Notes: generated from the sequence alone by a model not told the origin. Positions 8,163 to 17,172 are shown, counted from the stretch's first letter. The stretch: 64,000 nt of DNA from Streptomyces sp. TP-A0356 (GCF_001417775.1 NZ_BBZJ01000017.1:124001-188000); one strand, 5' to 3'. Program-made: numbers and translations.

Positions 8163-9382
8163 GCGACCGACGCCTCCAGCTCTTCCTCGATCTTGGCGAT
8201 CAGGCGCTCCTCGATGTCCTGGACGCCGATCTGCTGGACCAGCTCGGCGAAGAAGCCGCGGACCACCAGACGGCGGGCCTCGTGCTCCGGGATGCCGCGG
8301 GCCATCAGGTAGAAGAGCTGCTCGTCGTCGAAGCGACCGGTGGCGGACGCGTGGCCGGCGCCGACGATCTCGCCGGTCTCGATCTCCAGGTTGGGGACCG
8401 AGTCGACGCGCGCGCCGTCCGTGAGGACGAGGTTGCGGTTCATCTCGTAGGTGTCCGTGCCCTCGGCCTTGGCCTCGATGAGCACGTCACCGATCCACAC
8501 GGCGTGCGCGTCGTCGCCCTGGAGCGCGCCCTTGTAGGCGACGTTCGACTTGCAGTGCGGGGTGTTGTGGTCGACGAAGAGCCGGTGTTCCTGGTGCTGG
8601 CCCTTGTCGGTGAAGTACAGGCCGTACAGCTCGGCCTCGCCGCCGGTGCCCGCGTACGTCACGCGCGGGTGAAGACGGACCACGTCGCCGCCGAAGGTCA
8701 CGACGATCGACCTGAAGGAGGCGTCACGGCCGACCAGCGCGTTGTGCTGGGCCACGTGCACCGCCTTGTCGTCCCAGTCCTGGACGGAGACGACGGTCAG
8801 CTTGGCACCGTCGCCCAGCAGGTAGTCGACGTTGGCGGCGATCACCGCGTCGCCCGTGTGGTCGATGACGACGACGGCCTCGGCGAAGGCGCCGAGCTCG
8901 ATGACCTGGTGGCCGTAGACGACCCCGCCCTGGCCCTGCACCGCGATGCGGATCGGCTCGGTGAGGACGGTCTCCTTCGGCACGGTGACGACCGAGGCCT
9001 GCTGGAAGGCGGAGTACGCCTGGGCGGCGACGCGGTCCACCGGGGTGCCCGCCTTGCCGAGCCGGGCGTCGTCGCGGCCGACGGCCTCGACGGTGACGCC
9101 CTCGGGGGCCTCGACGGTGACCTTCACGCCCTCGCCGTTGGCCACGGCGGTGCCGTCGTGCAGCCCGCGCAGCCGCTCCAGCGGCGTGAACCGCCACTCC
9201 TCCTCACGGCCGTGCGGAACCGGGAAGTCCGCCACGTCGAAGGACGGCGGCGCGCTCATGCGCGTGGCGACGGTCGACTCGGCGGCGACCGCGATCGAGC
9301 CGGCGGTGGTGCTGCCCAGCGGTGGGGGCGCCCCCTGGCCGAGCGAAGTCGAGGGCTTGGGGGAGTTCTGGGCCTCAGCCAT
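8159..9382 (-). CDS. sufD: Fe-S scaffold protein SufD
   Basis: A 407-residue component of the SufBCD scaffold with the right-handed beta-helix core shared by SufB and SufD. Family features include GREEEWRFTPLERLRGL near residue 58 and the C-terminal FYLMARGIPEHEARRLVVRG followed by FFAELVQQI, the helical SufC-docking tail. The first ~50 residues (PKPSTSLGQGAPPPLGSTTA and on) are a low-complexity leader that may not all be translated; a downstream start such as MSAPPSFDVADF is possible. Its stop overlaps the Rieske gene start by 4 nt. An 86-bp gap with a hairpin separates it from sufB, the only sizeable gap inside the operon. Confidence 0.95.
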   Translation of the reverse strand: MAEAQNSPKPSTSLGQGAPPPLGSTTAGSIAVAAESTVATRMSAPPSFDVADFPVPHGREEEWRFTPLERLRGLHDGTAVANGEGVKVTVEAPEGVTVEAVGRDDARLGKAGTPVDRVAAQAYSAFQQASVVTVPKETVLTEPIRIAVQGQGGVVYGHQVIELGAFAEAVVVIDHTGDAVIAANVDYLLGDGAKLTVVSVQDWDDKAVHVAQHNALVGRDASFRSIVVTFGGDVVRLHPRVTYAGTGGEAELYGLYFTDKGQHQEHRLFVDHNTPHCKSNVAYKGALQGDDAHAVWIGDVLIEAKAEGTDTYEMNRNLVLTDGARVDSVPNLEIETGEIVGAGHASATGRFDDEQLFYLMARGIPEHEARRLVVRGFFAELVQQIGVQDIEERLIAKIEEELEASVA

Positions 9383-9423
9383 GGCTGTCGTTGTGCTCTC
9401 TTCCTACGTCAGTTGTGATCCTC

Positions 9424-9446
9424 GGCCCGCCCCGTACGGGCGGGCC
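9424..9446 (-). terminator. Intra-operon hairpin between sufB and sufD
   Basis: GGCCCGCCC (9424-9432) pairs with GGGCGGGCC (9438-9446) around a 5-nt loop, in the only sizeable intergenic gap of the suf operon. It could be a partial terminator or a stabiliser of the upstream sufB message. Confidence 0.5.
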
Positions 9447-9468
9447 GTCGCTGCTCGGAGGGGGTCGG

Positions 9469-10890
9469 TCAGCCGACCGCGCCTTCCATCTGCAGCTCGA
9501 TCAGCCGGTTGAGCTCCAGCGCGTACTCCATGGGCAGCTCCTTGGCGATCGGCTCGACGAAGCCGCGCACGATCATCGCCATCGCCTCGAACTCACTCAG
9601 ACCACGGCTCATCAGGTAGAAGAGCTGGTCCTCGGAGACCTTGGAGACGGTGGCCTCATGTCCCATGGAGACGTCGTCCTCGCGGACGTCGACGTACGGG
9701 TACGTGTCGGACCGCGAGATCGTGTCGACGAGCAGGGCGTCGCAGAGCACGTTCGACTTGGCACCCGGAGCGCCCTCGCCGATCTCGATCAGACCACGGT
9801 AGGAGGTACGGCCGCCACCGCGCGCCACCGACTTGGAGACGATGTTGGACGAGGTGTTCGGCGCCATGTGGACCATCTTGGCGCCCGCGTCCTGGTGCTG
9901 GCCCTCGCCCGCGAAGGCGATGGAGAGGGTCTCGCCCCTGGCGTGCTCGCCCATGAGGTAGACGGCCGGGTACTTCATCGTCACCTTGGAGCCGATGTTG
10001 CCGTCGATCCACTCCATGGTCGCGCCCTCGTAGGCCACGGCGCGCTTGGTGACCAGGTTGTAGACGTTGTTCGACCAGTTCTGGATGGTCGTGTAACGGC
10101 AGCGGGCGTTCTTCTTCACGATGATCTCGACGACCGCGGAGTGCAGCGAGTCCGACTTGTAGATCGGGGCCGTACAACCCTCGACGTAGTGCACGTAGGC
10201 ACCCTCGTCGACGATGATCAGGGTCCGCTCGAACTGGCCCATGTTCTCCGTGTTGATACGGAAGTAGGCCTGGAGCGGGATCTCCACCTGAACGCCCGGC
10301 GGGACGTAGATGAAGGAGCCACCCGACCACACGGCGGTGTTCAGCGAGGCGAACTTGTTGTCACCGGGCGGGATGACGGTGCCGAAGTACTCCTTGAAGA
10401 GCTCCGGGTGCTCCTTCAGCGCGGTGTCGGTGTCCAGGAAGATGACACCCTGCTCCTCCAGGTCCTCGCGGATCTGGTGGTAGACGACCTCCGACTCGTA
10501 CTGGGCGGCGACACCGGCGACGAGGCGCTGCTTCTCAGCCTCGGGGATGCCGAGCTTGTCGTAGGTGTTCTTGATGTCCTCGGGCAGGTCCTCCCAGGAC
10601 TCCGCCTGCTTCTCCGTGGAGCGCACGAAGTACTTGATGTTGTCGAAGTCGATGCCCGACAGGTCCGAGCCCCAGTTCGGCATGGGCTTCTTCTCGAAGA
10701 GCTTGAGACCCTTGAGGCGCAGCTTGGTCATCCACTCCGGCTCGGACTTCTTGCCCGAGATGTCGCGGACGACGTCCTCGTTCAGACCGCGCTTCGCCGC
10801 GGCACCGGCCTCGTCGGAGTCGGCCCAGCCGTATTCGTACTTGCCCAGGCCCTCGAGTTCGGGGTGAGCAGTCTCCGTGGGGAGAGTCAT
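9469..10890 (-). CDS. sufB: Fe-S scaffold protein SufB
   Basis: A 473-residue scaffold subunit on which nascent Fe-S clusters are built. The beta-helix core is recognisable by [20 protein letters not shown], the cysteine-bearing [20 protein letters not shown], and the cluster region [19 protein letters not shown]. The C-terminal [20 protein letters not shown] motif docks SufC. No intein is present, unlike many mycobacterial SufB proteins. The ATG at 10888-10890 ([14 protein letters not shown]) overlaps the sufR stop by 4 nt (ATGA), so synthesis is coupled to its regulator. Confidence 0.97.
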   Translation of the reverse strand: MTLPTETAHPELEGLGKYEYGWADSDEAGAAAKRGLNEDVVRDISGKKSEPEWMTKLRLKGLKLFEKKPMPNWGSDLSGIDFDNIKYFVRSTEKQAESWEDLPEDIKNTYDKLGIPEAEKQRLVAGVAAQYESEVVYHQIREDLEEQGVIFLDTDTALKEHPELFKEYFGTVIPPGDNKFASLNTAVWSGGSFIYVPPGVQVEIPLQAYFRINTENMGQFERTLIIVDEGAYVHYVEGCTAPIYKSDSLHSAVVEIIVKKNARCRYTTIQNWSNNVYNLVTKRAVAYEGATMEWIDGNIGSKVTMKYPAVYLMGEHARGETLSIAFAGEGQHQDAGAKMVHMAPNTSSNIVSKSVARGGGRTSYRGLIEIGEGAPGAKSNVLCDALLVDTISRSDTYPYVDVREDDVSMGHEATVSKVSEDQLFYLMSRGLSEFEAMAMIVRGFVEPIAKELPMEYALELNRLIELQMEGAVG

Positions 10891-11651
10891 GCGGGGTTCC
10901 TCCCGGCCGTGCTGGCAGATGCGTTGTGAGTGGTCTCGGAAATCTCTGAAGCTTTGGGTGGCGCTTTGGGGATGAACGTCGTGCAGACGCCGTCGCCGTG
11001 CGCGATCGTCGCCAGTCGCTGGACATGCGTTCCGAGGAGCTGGGAGAAGATCTCCGTCTCGGCCTCGCACAGCTGCGGGAACTGCTCCGCGACATGGGCG
11101 ACCGGGCAGTGGTGCTGGCAGAGCTGCTCGCCGACCGGTGCGCTGCGCGCCGTTGCAGCGTACCCGTCCACGCTCAGGGCCCTGGCCAGCGCTTCGGTGC
11201 GCTGTGCGGGGTCGGCGGCCTCGATCGCCGCGCGGTAGGCGGTCGCCTGTGCGGCGATCCTCGCGCGGGCGAAGGCGACGACGGCCTCGTCCCCGCCGAA
11301 CCGCTCGCGGATGAAGCGCAGCGCGTCCGCGGCGAGCTGGTCGTACGACTGGTCGAAGGCGTCGCGGCCGCAGTCGGTGAGCGCGAAGACCTTGGCCGGG
11401 CGACCGCGCGTACGCGCCCCGTACACACGCTGCTCCCGGGCCTCCACGACATCGTCGGCGACCAGCGCATCCAGATGCCGTCGTACGGCCGCCTGGGTGA
11501 GTCCCAGCCGTCCGGCGAGCTCGGCGACGGTCGACGGGCCGTGGTCCAGGATGGACCGCGCGACCCGGTTGCGCGTCGAGCGCTCCCCGGTCGCGAGCTC
11601 CTCCTGCGGGGCCCCCGTAGGGGTCTCCCGAGCCTCGCCGACGTTTTTCAC
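10887..11651 (-). CDS. sufR: SufR, Fe-S cluster sensing repressor of the suf operon
   Basis: A 254-residue DeoR/ArsR-like winged-helix regulator. The DNA-binding helices lie around [20 protein letters not shown]. The C-terminal domain carries [20 protein letters not shown], giving C-X3-C-X12-C, and a further Cys in GDGVCTTF; these are the expected ligands of a [4Fe-4S] cluster. As first gene of the operon it would shut off suf transcription when clusters are plentiful. I choose the GTG at 11649-11651 ([11 protein letters not shown]) because the CAAC-N6-GTTG palindrome and a likely promoter lie immediately upstream, giving a very short or absent leader. Confidence 0.93.
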   Translation of the reverse strand: MKNVGEARETPTGAPQEELATGERSTRNRVARSILDHGPSTVAELAGRLGLTQAAVRRHLDALVADDVVEAREQRVYGARTRGRPAKVFALTDCGRDAFDQSYDQLAADALRFIRERFGGDEAVVAFARARIAAQATAYRAAIEAADPAQRTEALARALSVDGYAATARSAPVGEQLCQHHCPVAHVAEQFPQLCEAETEIFSQLLGTHVQRLATIAHGDGVCTTFIPKAPPKASEISETTHNASASTAGRNPA

Positions 11652-11664
11652 AACGCCATTGTTG
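11651..11664. promoter_or_regulatory. Candidate SufR operator CAAC-N6-GTTG
   Basis: CAACGCCATTGTTG forms a perfect CAAC/GTTG inverted repeat with a 6-bp spacer, directly abutting the sufR GTG. This spacing matches the motif I recall being reported for Streptomyces SufR. Binding here would give autorepression of the whole operon. Confidence 0.7.
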
Positions 11665-11722
11665 CGTAATTCCTCGGAGCCTGACAAGCGTCGCCCCGAC
11701 GCCCGACGGTGCCGTACATCAC

Positions 11723-11736
11723 TTAGGTATACCTAA
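11723..11736. promoter_or_regulatory. 14-bp perfect palindrome in the sufR/acetyltransferase divergent region
   Basis: TTAGGTATACCTAA is a perfect palindrome 76 bp upstream of the rightward acetyltransferase gene and 72 bp upstream of sufR. The arms TTAGGT/ACCTAA equal those of actinobacterial iron boxes (DtxR/IdeR/DmdR), but the usual 7-bp spacer is only 2 bp here. The factor is therefore uncertain. Confidence 0.5.
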
Positions 11737-11811
11737 AATGACCTGCGGAAACGATCTCCGATCGGCCGGAGGAGTGGCGTCCGCCGGGGCCTTCCGGGAG
11801 ACTGCCCGATC

Positions 11812-12603
11812 ATGTCGACACCGCCTCCGACCGGCCCTCTTGTCACTCGGGCCACCATCGCCTCGCAGTTGGGCGCGCTCGGGGTCGAGCCCGGCGAGAC
11901 GCTCCTCGTGCACTCCTCCCTGAGCTCCCTCGGCTGGGTGTGCGGAGGGGCCCTCGCCGTCGTCCAGGGCCTCCTCGACGCCCTCGGTCCGGACGGGACG
12001 CTGGTGGTCCCCACCCAGTCCGGCGATCTGACGGACCCCGCCGAGTGGGGAAACCCGCCGGTGCCCGAGGAGTGGTGGGAGACGATCCGGGCCACCATGC
12101 CCGCGTACGACCCGCTGGTGACCCCCACCCGCGGGGTCGGAGTGGTCCCGGAGACCGTGCGCGGATGGCCGGGTGCGCTGCGCAGCGCGCACCCGCAGAC
12201 CTCGTTCGCCGCGGTCGGGGCACGGGCAGCGGAGATCATCGAGGGTCATGCGACCGACTGCCGGCTGGGCGAGCGCAGTCCCCTGGCCCGGCTGGAGAAG
12301 CTGGGCGCCCGCGTCCTGCTGCTGGGCGCGGGCTACGAGACGTGCACGAGCTTCCACCTGGCCGAGTACCGGATCCCCGCACCCCTCGTCGCGGTGGGGC
12401 GGCCGGGTCCGGCCGGCTGGGAGGTGGTGAGCGAGGTGGCGATCTCCTCGGAACGGTTCGACGAGCTGGGCCATGACTTCGAGCGGGACCGTCCGGTCGT
12501 ACGGGGCAGGGTGGGCACGGCCGTCGTACGCCTGTTCCCCGTCGCGGACGCGGTGGCGTACGCGGAGCGGTGGCTGGCGCTGCACCGGCCGGGCGAGGAG
12601 TAG
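11812..12603 (+). CDS. AAC(3)-family N-acetyltransferase
   Basis: A 263-residue member of the antibiotic_NAT (aminoglycoside 3-N-acetyltransferase) family, which transfers acetyl from acetyl-CoA to an amino group. Family segments are [16 protein letters not shown] at the N-terminus, [17 protein letters not shown], the [13 protein letters not shown] block with its conserved His, and [15 protein letters not shown]. Residue order and length fit the FmrO/AAC(3)-like branch widespread on Streptomyces chromosomes, often without aminoglycoside resistance, so real substrates remain unknown. The ATG at 11812 follows GGGAG at a long spacing. The gene is divergent from sufR across a 160-bp region that carries two palindromes. 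Confidence 0.85.
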   Translation: MSTPPPTGPLVTRATIASQLGALGVEPGETLLVHSSLSSLGWVCGGALAVVQGLLDALGPDGTLVVPTQSGDLTDPAEWGNPPVPEEWWETIRATMPAYDPLVTPTRGVGVVPETVRGWPGALRSAHPQTSFAAVGARAAEIIEGHATDCRLGERSPLARLEKLGARVLLLGAGYETCTSFHLAEYRIPAPLVAVGRPGPAGWEVVSEVAISSERFDELGHDFERDRPVVRGRVGTAVVRLFPVADAVAYAERWLALHRPGEE

Positions 12604-12655
12604 ATCTCGGACCCGCGCGTCCGCCGCCCGCGCGGCCTACCTAGACTCTGGAGCC

Positions 12656-13579
12656 ATGCGAAGCGAGCCGGTCGTCCAGGTCCGGGCCCTGAGGAAGCGC
12701 TACGGCCCGAAGACCGCGGTGGACGGCCTCGACCTGGTGGCCCGGGCGGGTGTCACCGCCGTACTCGGTCCCAACGGAGCGGGCAAGACGACCACGATCG
12801 AGACCTGTGAGGGGTACCGGAAACCGGACTCCGGCACGGTGCGCGTCCTGGGCCTCGACCCGGTCCGCGAGGCCACCGCGCTGCGTCCCCGCATCGGTGT
12901 CATGCTCCAGTCCGGCGGCGTCTACTCGGGGGCCCGCGCGGACGAGATGCTCCGCCATGTCGCCAAGCTGCACGCCCACCCGCTGGACGTCGACGCGCTC
13001 ATCGAACGGCTGGGGCTCGGCAGCTGCGGACGCACGGCCTACCGGCGCCTGTCGGGCGGGCAGCAGCAGCGGCTCGCCCTCGCCATGGCCGTCGTCGGCC
13101 GCCCGGACCTGGTCTTCCTGGACGAGCCGACCGCCGGTCTCGACCCCCAGGCACGCCGGGCCACCTGGGACCTCGTGCGCGATCTGCGCACCGACGGCGT
13201 GTCCGTGATCCTGACGACGCACTACATGGACGAGGCCGAGCAGCTCGCCGACGACGTCGCGATCATCGACGCGGGCCGGGTCATCGCCCAGGGCTCCCCC
13301 GAGGAGCTCTGCCGCGGCGGCGCGGAGAACACACTGCGCTTCACCGGCCGCCCCGGCCTGGACGTGGGCTCCCTGCTGAAGGCGCTCCCGGCGGACTGCA
13401 CGGCGGCGGAGCTGACGCCGGGCGCGTACCGCGTCGTCGGCAAGGTCGACCCCCAGCTGCTGGCGACGGTCACCTCCTGGTGCGCCCAGCACGGCGTGAT
13501 GCCGGACAGGATCTCGGTCGAACGCCACACCCTCGAAGACGTGTTCCTGGAGCTGACCGGCAAGGAGTTGCGCTCATGA
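12656..13579 (+). CDS. ABC-2 exporter ATPase subunit
   Basis: A 307-residue ATP-binding subunit of a CcmA/DrrA-type ABC exporter. Walker A is GPNGAGKTTT, the Q-loop follows in VMLQSGGVYSG, the signature is LSGGQQQRLALA, Walker B is LVFLDEPTAGLDPQ, and the H-loop LTTHYMDEAEQ. A C-terminal ~80-residue extension ending LEDVFLELTGKELRS is typical of DrrA-like exporters. The start is the ATG at 12656. It is coupled to the permease at 13617 through a 14-codon mini-ORF. The substrate is unknown; the pair sits upstream of ctaA, as in several actinomycete genomes. Confidence 0.92.
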   Translation: MRSEPVVQVRALRKRYGPKTAVDGLDLVARAGVTAVLGPNGAGKTTTIETCEGYRKPDSGTVRVLGLDPVREATALRPRIGVMLQSGGVYSGARADEMLRHVAKLHAHPLDVDALIERLGLGSCGRTAYRRLSGGQQQRLALAMAVVGRPDLVFLDEPTAGLDPQARRATWDLVRDLRTDGVSVILTTHYMDEAEQLADDVAIIDAGRVIAQGSPEELCRGGAENTLRFTGRPGLDVGSLLKALPADCTAAELTPGAYRVVGKVDPQLLATVTSWCAQHGVMPDRISVERHTLEDVFLELTGKELRS

Positions 13580-13620
13580 TTCTGGCCCCGGAGCCCACGG
13601 GCAAGGAGCTGCGTCCGTGA
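13576..13620 (+). CDS. 14-codon linking mini-ORF between ABC ATPase and permease
   Basis: ATG at 13576 overlaps the ATPase stop (ATGA) and the TGA at 13618-13620 overlaps the permease GTG (GTGA). The peptide MILAPEPTGKELRP ends like the ATPase tail TGKELRS, and the last 24 nt of both match at 19 of 24 positions. It therefore looks like a duplicated 3' end kept as a ribosome-relay ORF. Translation is unproven. Confidence 0.45.
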   Translation: MILAPEPTGKELRP

Positions 13621-14387
13621 CCACTGCCGGTACCTACACGCCGAAGCCCGGCGCCGCGCCCCTCCCGCGCATGATCGCGGCGCAGGCCGCGCTGGAGACG
13701 AAGATGCTGCTGCGCAACGGCGAGCAGCTGCTGCTGACGGTCGTCATCCCGACACTGCTGCTGGTCCTCTTCAGCTCCGTCGACATCGTGGACACCGGAT
13801 CCGGCAGGGCCGTCGACTTCCTCACCCCCGGCGTTCTCGCGCTCGCCGTGATGTCGACCGCTTTCACCGGACAGGCCATCGCGACCGGCTTCGAGCGCCG
13901 GTACGGGGTGCTGAAGCGGCTCGCCTCCTCGCCGCTGCCCCGCTGGGGACTGATGACCGCCAAGACGGCATCCGTCCTGGTCACCGAGATCCTCCAGGTG
14001 ATCCTGCTGACGGTGATCGCCTTCGCGCTGGGCTGGTCCCCGCACGGCAACCCGTTCGTCGTGCTGCTCCTGCTGGTCCTGGGCACGGCGGCCTTCTCCG
14101 GGCTCGGTCTGCTGATGGCGGGCACGCTGAAGGCCGAGGCGACCCTGGCCGCCGCCAACCTTGTCTTCCTGCTGCTGCTCGTCGGCGGCGGCGTGATCGT
14201 CCCGCTGGACAAGTTCCCCCCGGGAGCCCAGGACGCGCTCGGGCTGCTCCCGATCTCCGCGCTCTCGGACGGGCTGCGCGGCGTCCTGCAGCACGGTGCC
14301 GGGATGCCCTGGGGCGACCTGGGGATCCTGGGGGCATGGGCCGTCGTGGGGCTGGCCGCGGCCGGGAGGTTCTTCCGCTGGGAGTGA
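13617..14387 (+). CDS. ABC-2 exporter permease subunit
   Basis: A 256-residue integral membrane protein with about six transmembrane segments of the ABC2_membrane (DrrB-like) family, partner of the ATPase just upstream. Helices are visible at LLLTVVIPTLLLVLFSSV, VLALAVMSTAFTGQAIATG, ILQVILLTVIAFALGWS, FVVLLLLVLGTAAFSGLGLL and LAAANLVFLLLLVGGGVIV. The cytosolic loop FERRYGVLKRLASSPLPRWG is the characteristic family motif contacting the ATPase. The GTG start (13617) overlaps the stop of the linking mini-ORF by 4 nt. The exported compound cannot be told from sequence. Confidence 0.9.
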   Translation: MTTAGTYTPKPGAAPLPRMIAAQAALETKMLLRNGEQLLLTVVIPTLLLVLFSSVDIVDTGSGRAVDFLTPGVLALAVMSTAFTGQAIATGFERRYGVLKRLASSPLPRWGLMTAKTASVLVTEILQVILLTVIAFALGWSPHGNPFVVLLLLVLGTAAFSGLGLLMAGTLKAEATLAAANLVFLLLLVGGGVIVPLDKFPPGAQDALGLLPISALSDGLRGVLQHGAGMPWGDLGILGAWAVVGLAAAGRFFRWE

Positions 14388-14487
14388 CGGGCGGGCGTGC
14401 GGTCCAGGTGACGTCCCGGTGTGAGGTCCGTCCGTCGCGCCGACCCCTCGTGAAACCGTGCACAAGCGGCCATCTACCATGAGGGGC

Positions 14488-15486
14488 GTGCCAAACGTGA
14501 CCCGCGCCGATGCCGTAGCGGCCGTGCGCAACCCGCTCGCCTTCATCGCCGCACGCTGGACCCCGCAACCCCGGACGGTCCGGCGGGCGGCGCTCGCCGC
14601 GCTCGTCATGTCGGTGGCCATCGTCGTCACCGGCGGTGCCGTGCGCCTGACCGGCTCCGGGCTCGGCTGCCCGACCTGGCCCCAGTGCACGGACGACTCG
14701 CTGACCACGACCAGCGCCATGGGCGTGCATGGTGCCATCGAGTTCGGCAACCGCATGCTGACGTACGTGCTGTGCGCGGCCGTCGGCTGGGCGATCATCG
14801 CAGCCCGCTCGCAGAAGCCGTGGCGGCGCGGCCTGACCCGGCTCGGCTGGGCGCAGTTCTGGATCGTCATGAGCAACGCGATCCTCGGCGGCATCGTGGT
14901 CCTGGTCGGCCTCAACCCGTACACCGTCGCCGCCCACTTCCTGCTCTCCACCGCGCTCATCACGGTGGCCGCGCTCATGTGGCAGCGCACCCGGGAGGGC
15001 GACGCGGCGCCGCGTCCGCTGGCCGGCAGGGCCGTGCAGCAGTTGGTGTGGGTCCTGGTCGTCGCCTCGCTGCTGCTGATCGCCGTCGGCACGGTGGTCA
15101 CCGGCGCGGGCCCGCACGCGGGCGACTCCAGGGACGTCAAGCGCATTCCGATCGACTGGGAGTCCGTCGCCAAGCTGCACGCCGTGCTCGCCTGGATCGT
15201 GGTGACACTGGCGTTCGCGCTGTGGTTCGTCCTGAAGGCGGTCGATTCGCCCAGCGGCCCGCTGCACCGCACCCGGGACCTGTTCCTGATCCTCCTGGGC
15301 CAGGGCGTCATCGGTTACGTCCAGTACTTCACGCACCTTCCCGAGGTCCTGGTCGGCCTCCACATGTTCGGCTCCTGCCTGGTGTGGATCGGGGTGCTGC
15401 GGGTGCTGCTGTCGCTGCGCGAACGCCCCGAGGTGACGGCGGACCTTCCAGGTCCCGCGGCGGAGTCGGCCCTCACCACGGCGTGA
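14488..15486 (+). CDS. ctaA: Heme A synthase (COX15/CtaA)
   Basis: A 332-residue, eight-helix membrane enzyme that oxidises the C8 methyl of heme O to the formyl group of heme A, the cofactor of the aa3 cytochrome oxidase. Diagnostic features are the first-helix block VTGGAVRLTGSGLGCPTWPQ with the conserved Glu/Asn region MGVHGAIEFGNRML, histidines in PYTVAAHFLL, SVAKLHAVLAWIVV and LVGLHMFGSCLVW, and the paired repeats of a COX15 fold. The CPTWPQC cysteine pair is present. I choose the GTG at 14488: a TACCAT -10-like element lies 9 nt upstream, implying a leaderless start. An ATG at 14479 is the alternative. The gene works with ctaB at 17173-18120. Confidence 0.93.
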   Translation: MPNVTRADAVAAVRNPLAFIAARWTPQPRTVRRAALAALVMSVAIVVTGGAVRLTGSGLGCPTWPQCTDDSLTTTSAMGVHGAIEFGNRMLTYVLCAAVGWAIIAARSQKPWRRGLTRLGWAQFWIVMSNAILGGIVVLVGLNPYTVAAHFLLSTALITVAALMWQRTREGDAAPRPLAGRAVQQLVWVLVVASLLLIAVGTVVTGAGPHAGDSRDVKRIPIDWESVAKLHAVLAWIVVTLAFALWFVLKAVDSPSGPLHRTRDLFLILLGQGVIGYVQYFTHLPEVLVGLHMFGSCLVWIGVLRVLLSLRERPEVTADLPGPAAESALTTA

Positions 15487-15499
15487 CGCCCGCCCTCCT

Positions 15500-15530
15500 G
15501 AGCCGTACGGCTCACCGAAGCCGTACGGCT
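15500..15530. terminator. Bidirectional terminator between ctaA and the amidohydrolase gene
   Basis: AGCCGTACGGCT occurs at 15501-15512 and 15519-15530. Each copy is itself palindromic, so the two copies can pair with each other around a 6-nt loop or fold separately. They sit between the convergent stops of ctaA and the amidohydrolase gene and overlap the latter's stop. Confidence 0.7.
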
Positions 15531-16636
15531 CACCCCAGCCCGTACACCCGCCGTGCGTTCCCCGCGGCGATCAGCCCTGCCACCCGCTGCGCGTCCGCCA
15601 GCGACCAGGCGCCCTCGGCGACCCAGGTGCCCAGCAGCCGGGAGAGCGCCTGGCGGAACAGACGGGCGCCGATCACATGGAGCTCGGGCAGGCCGTGTGC
15701 GCCGCTGGAGAAGAGGAGCTTGCCGAAGGGGGCCAGTTCCAGGAGCTCGGCCAGGACGTCGGCGGCCCGGGCACCCGTGCGCACGAGCGCCGCGCCCAGG
15801 TCCGCGTACACATGCGGGAACACCCCGGCCAGATGCGCCGCGTGCCGGTGGTACGGGTAGCCGTGCAGCAGGACGAGGTCCGTGCCGAGTCCTGCCGTGG
15901 CGCGCACGAAGTCGGTGAGCAGGACCGGGTCGGTGCGGTCGATGCGCAGGCCCGGTTCGCCGAGGCCCGAGTGGAGCTGGAGGGGACGGCCTGAGGCCAC
16001 CGCGCTCCACAGCAGATGGCGCAGCAGGACCGGGTCCGAGAGTGCGCCTCCCACCCGGCGGCCCGCCAGCCAGCGCCCGGCCGCGCCCCGTACCTCCCCC
16101 GGCCCCGGCGGCTCCGGCGCGAGCGCCAGGCCGTGCCGTACGCCCGCCACCGAGGTGAACGCCACCGCGTGCGCCGCCGCCCCGTGGATGGACTCGGCCA
16201 GGTTCGCGAGGAACGCCTCGACCGTGCCGGAGGTGTCGGCCACCTGTTCGGCGAGCAGCTCCAGGCGGACGATCTCGTGCGCCTCCGCGGCTCCGGCCGA
16301 GGCCATCTCGGCAGGCCCGGTGAGGTCGCCGGGCAGCCCGGTGTCGACCAGGTACGTGGTGATGCCGCTGCCCCGCAGCAGCCTGCGCCCCACCTCCAGG
16401 ACGCCGAGTTCGCGGCGCCTGGCGAGGTAGCGGGCGGGTGGGCAGTGCGGCTCCAGGCCGAGCAGCGGCGGACACCAGCGGCGTACGGCGAACCCCGTCT
16501 GGGTGTCGAAGAGGGTGGTGCCGGCCGCGGGCGGGCCCTCGGTGCGGGCCAGATGGGCCTCGAAGGTGCCGAGGCCCAGCTCGGTGCGGAGCACACCGTG
16601 GCAGTACTGGTCCACCAGGGACGGCGTTTCGATCAT
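15530..16636 (-). CDS. Amidohydrolase-family (Amidohydro_2) protein
   Basis: A 368-residue TIM-barrel metal-dependent hydrolase of the Amidohydro_2 type. Metal-site signatures are LQLHSGLGEPGLRIDRT, LVLLHGYPYHRHAAHLAG and LLFSSGAHGLPELHVIGA; YADLGAAL occupies the strand before the final metal aspartate region. The closest family resemblance is to the FluG N-terminal-like hydrolases sometimes found beside glutamine synthetases, but no such partner is here. Reaction and substrate are unknown. It is transcribed convergently toward ctaA. Confidence 0.75.
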   Translation of the reverse strand: MIETPSLVDQYCHGVLRTELGLGTFEAHLARTEGPPAAGTTLFDTQTGFAVRRWCPPLLGLEPHCPPARYLARRRELGVLEVGRRLLRGSGITTYLVDTGLPGDLTGPAEMASAGAAEAHEIVRLELLAEQVADTSGTVEAFLANLAESIHGAAAHAVAFTSVAGVRHGLALAPEPPGPGEVRGAAGRWLAGRRVGGALSDPVLLRHLLWSAVASGRPLQLHSGLGEPGLRIDRTDPVLLTDFVRATAGLGTDLVLLHGYPYHRHAAHLAGVFPHVYADLGAALVRTGARAADVLAELLELAPFGKLLFSSGAHGLPELHVIGARLFRQALSRLLGTWVAEGAWSLADAQRVAGLIAAGNARRVYGLG

Positions 16637-16706
16637 CCGGACTCCCCGCGACTGGACCGTGCCTCCTTCAGGTCCTAACGGGTGAACCGGGCGTGAGGTG
16701 TTGCTC

Positions 16707-17063
16707 TCAGACGGTGCGCTTGCCGCCCAGCTGGATCCCCGCCATGCGCGTCCACTCGTACGGGCCGGTCTTCACCTTGCCCGCGAACTCGCCGTCGAAG
16801 GCCTCGTGGACGGTGATCCCCGCCTTCTGTACGGCCTTCCCGGCGATCGCGTACGTGGGTGCGACGAGGTCGCCCCAGTGGCCGTCCTCGCCCACGAGCA
16901 CGATCCGGGCGCCCCCCTCGCCGATGTACGCCACGTGCGCCTCGGCCCCGCCGTGCGCCTTGGCGAAGGCGTTGATCTCCTTGGCGAGCCGGGCGGCCCT
17001 GCGCTCGGCCCTGGCGGTCTGCTTGGCGTCGGTGCCCTCGTCAACCTGCTTGGTGTCTGCCAT
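16707..17063 (-). CDS. Conserved actinobacterial protein of unknown function
   Basis: A 118-residue soluble protein. The N-terminal third is a charged helix (KQTARAERRAARLAKEINAF) followed by an alpha/beta segment with AHVAYIGEGGARIVLVGEDG and a C-terminal TGPYEWTRMAGIQLGGK. No catalytic motif or membrane segment is visible. The ATG at 17061-17063 is preceded by no strong ribosome site but gives the natural N-terminus. It lies between the amidohydrolase and ctaB genes, all leftward; I recognise it only as a protein commonly found at this place in Streptomyces. Confidence 0.75.
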   Translation of the reverse strand: MADTKQVDEGTDAKQTARAERRAARLAKEINAFAKAHGGAEAHVAYIGEGGARIVLVGEDGHWGDLVAPTYAIAGKAVQKAGITVHEAFDGEFAGKVKTGPYEWTRMAGIQLGGKRTV

Positions 17064-17172
17064 GGCCAGGATGCTACTCACGGGTAGATCCACTGGCGAG
17101 AGCAGGGCTCTGTGACGTACGTCGGTCGTGGGTGAGCTGCCTGGATGCGTCCCTCGGCGGTGGATGGGTCCC

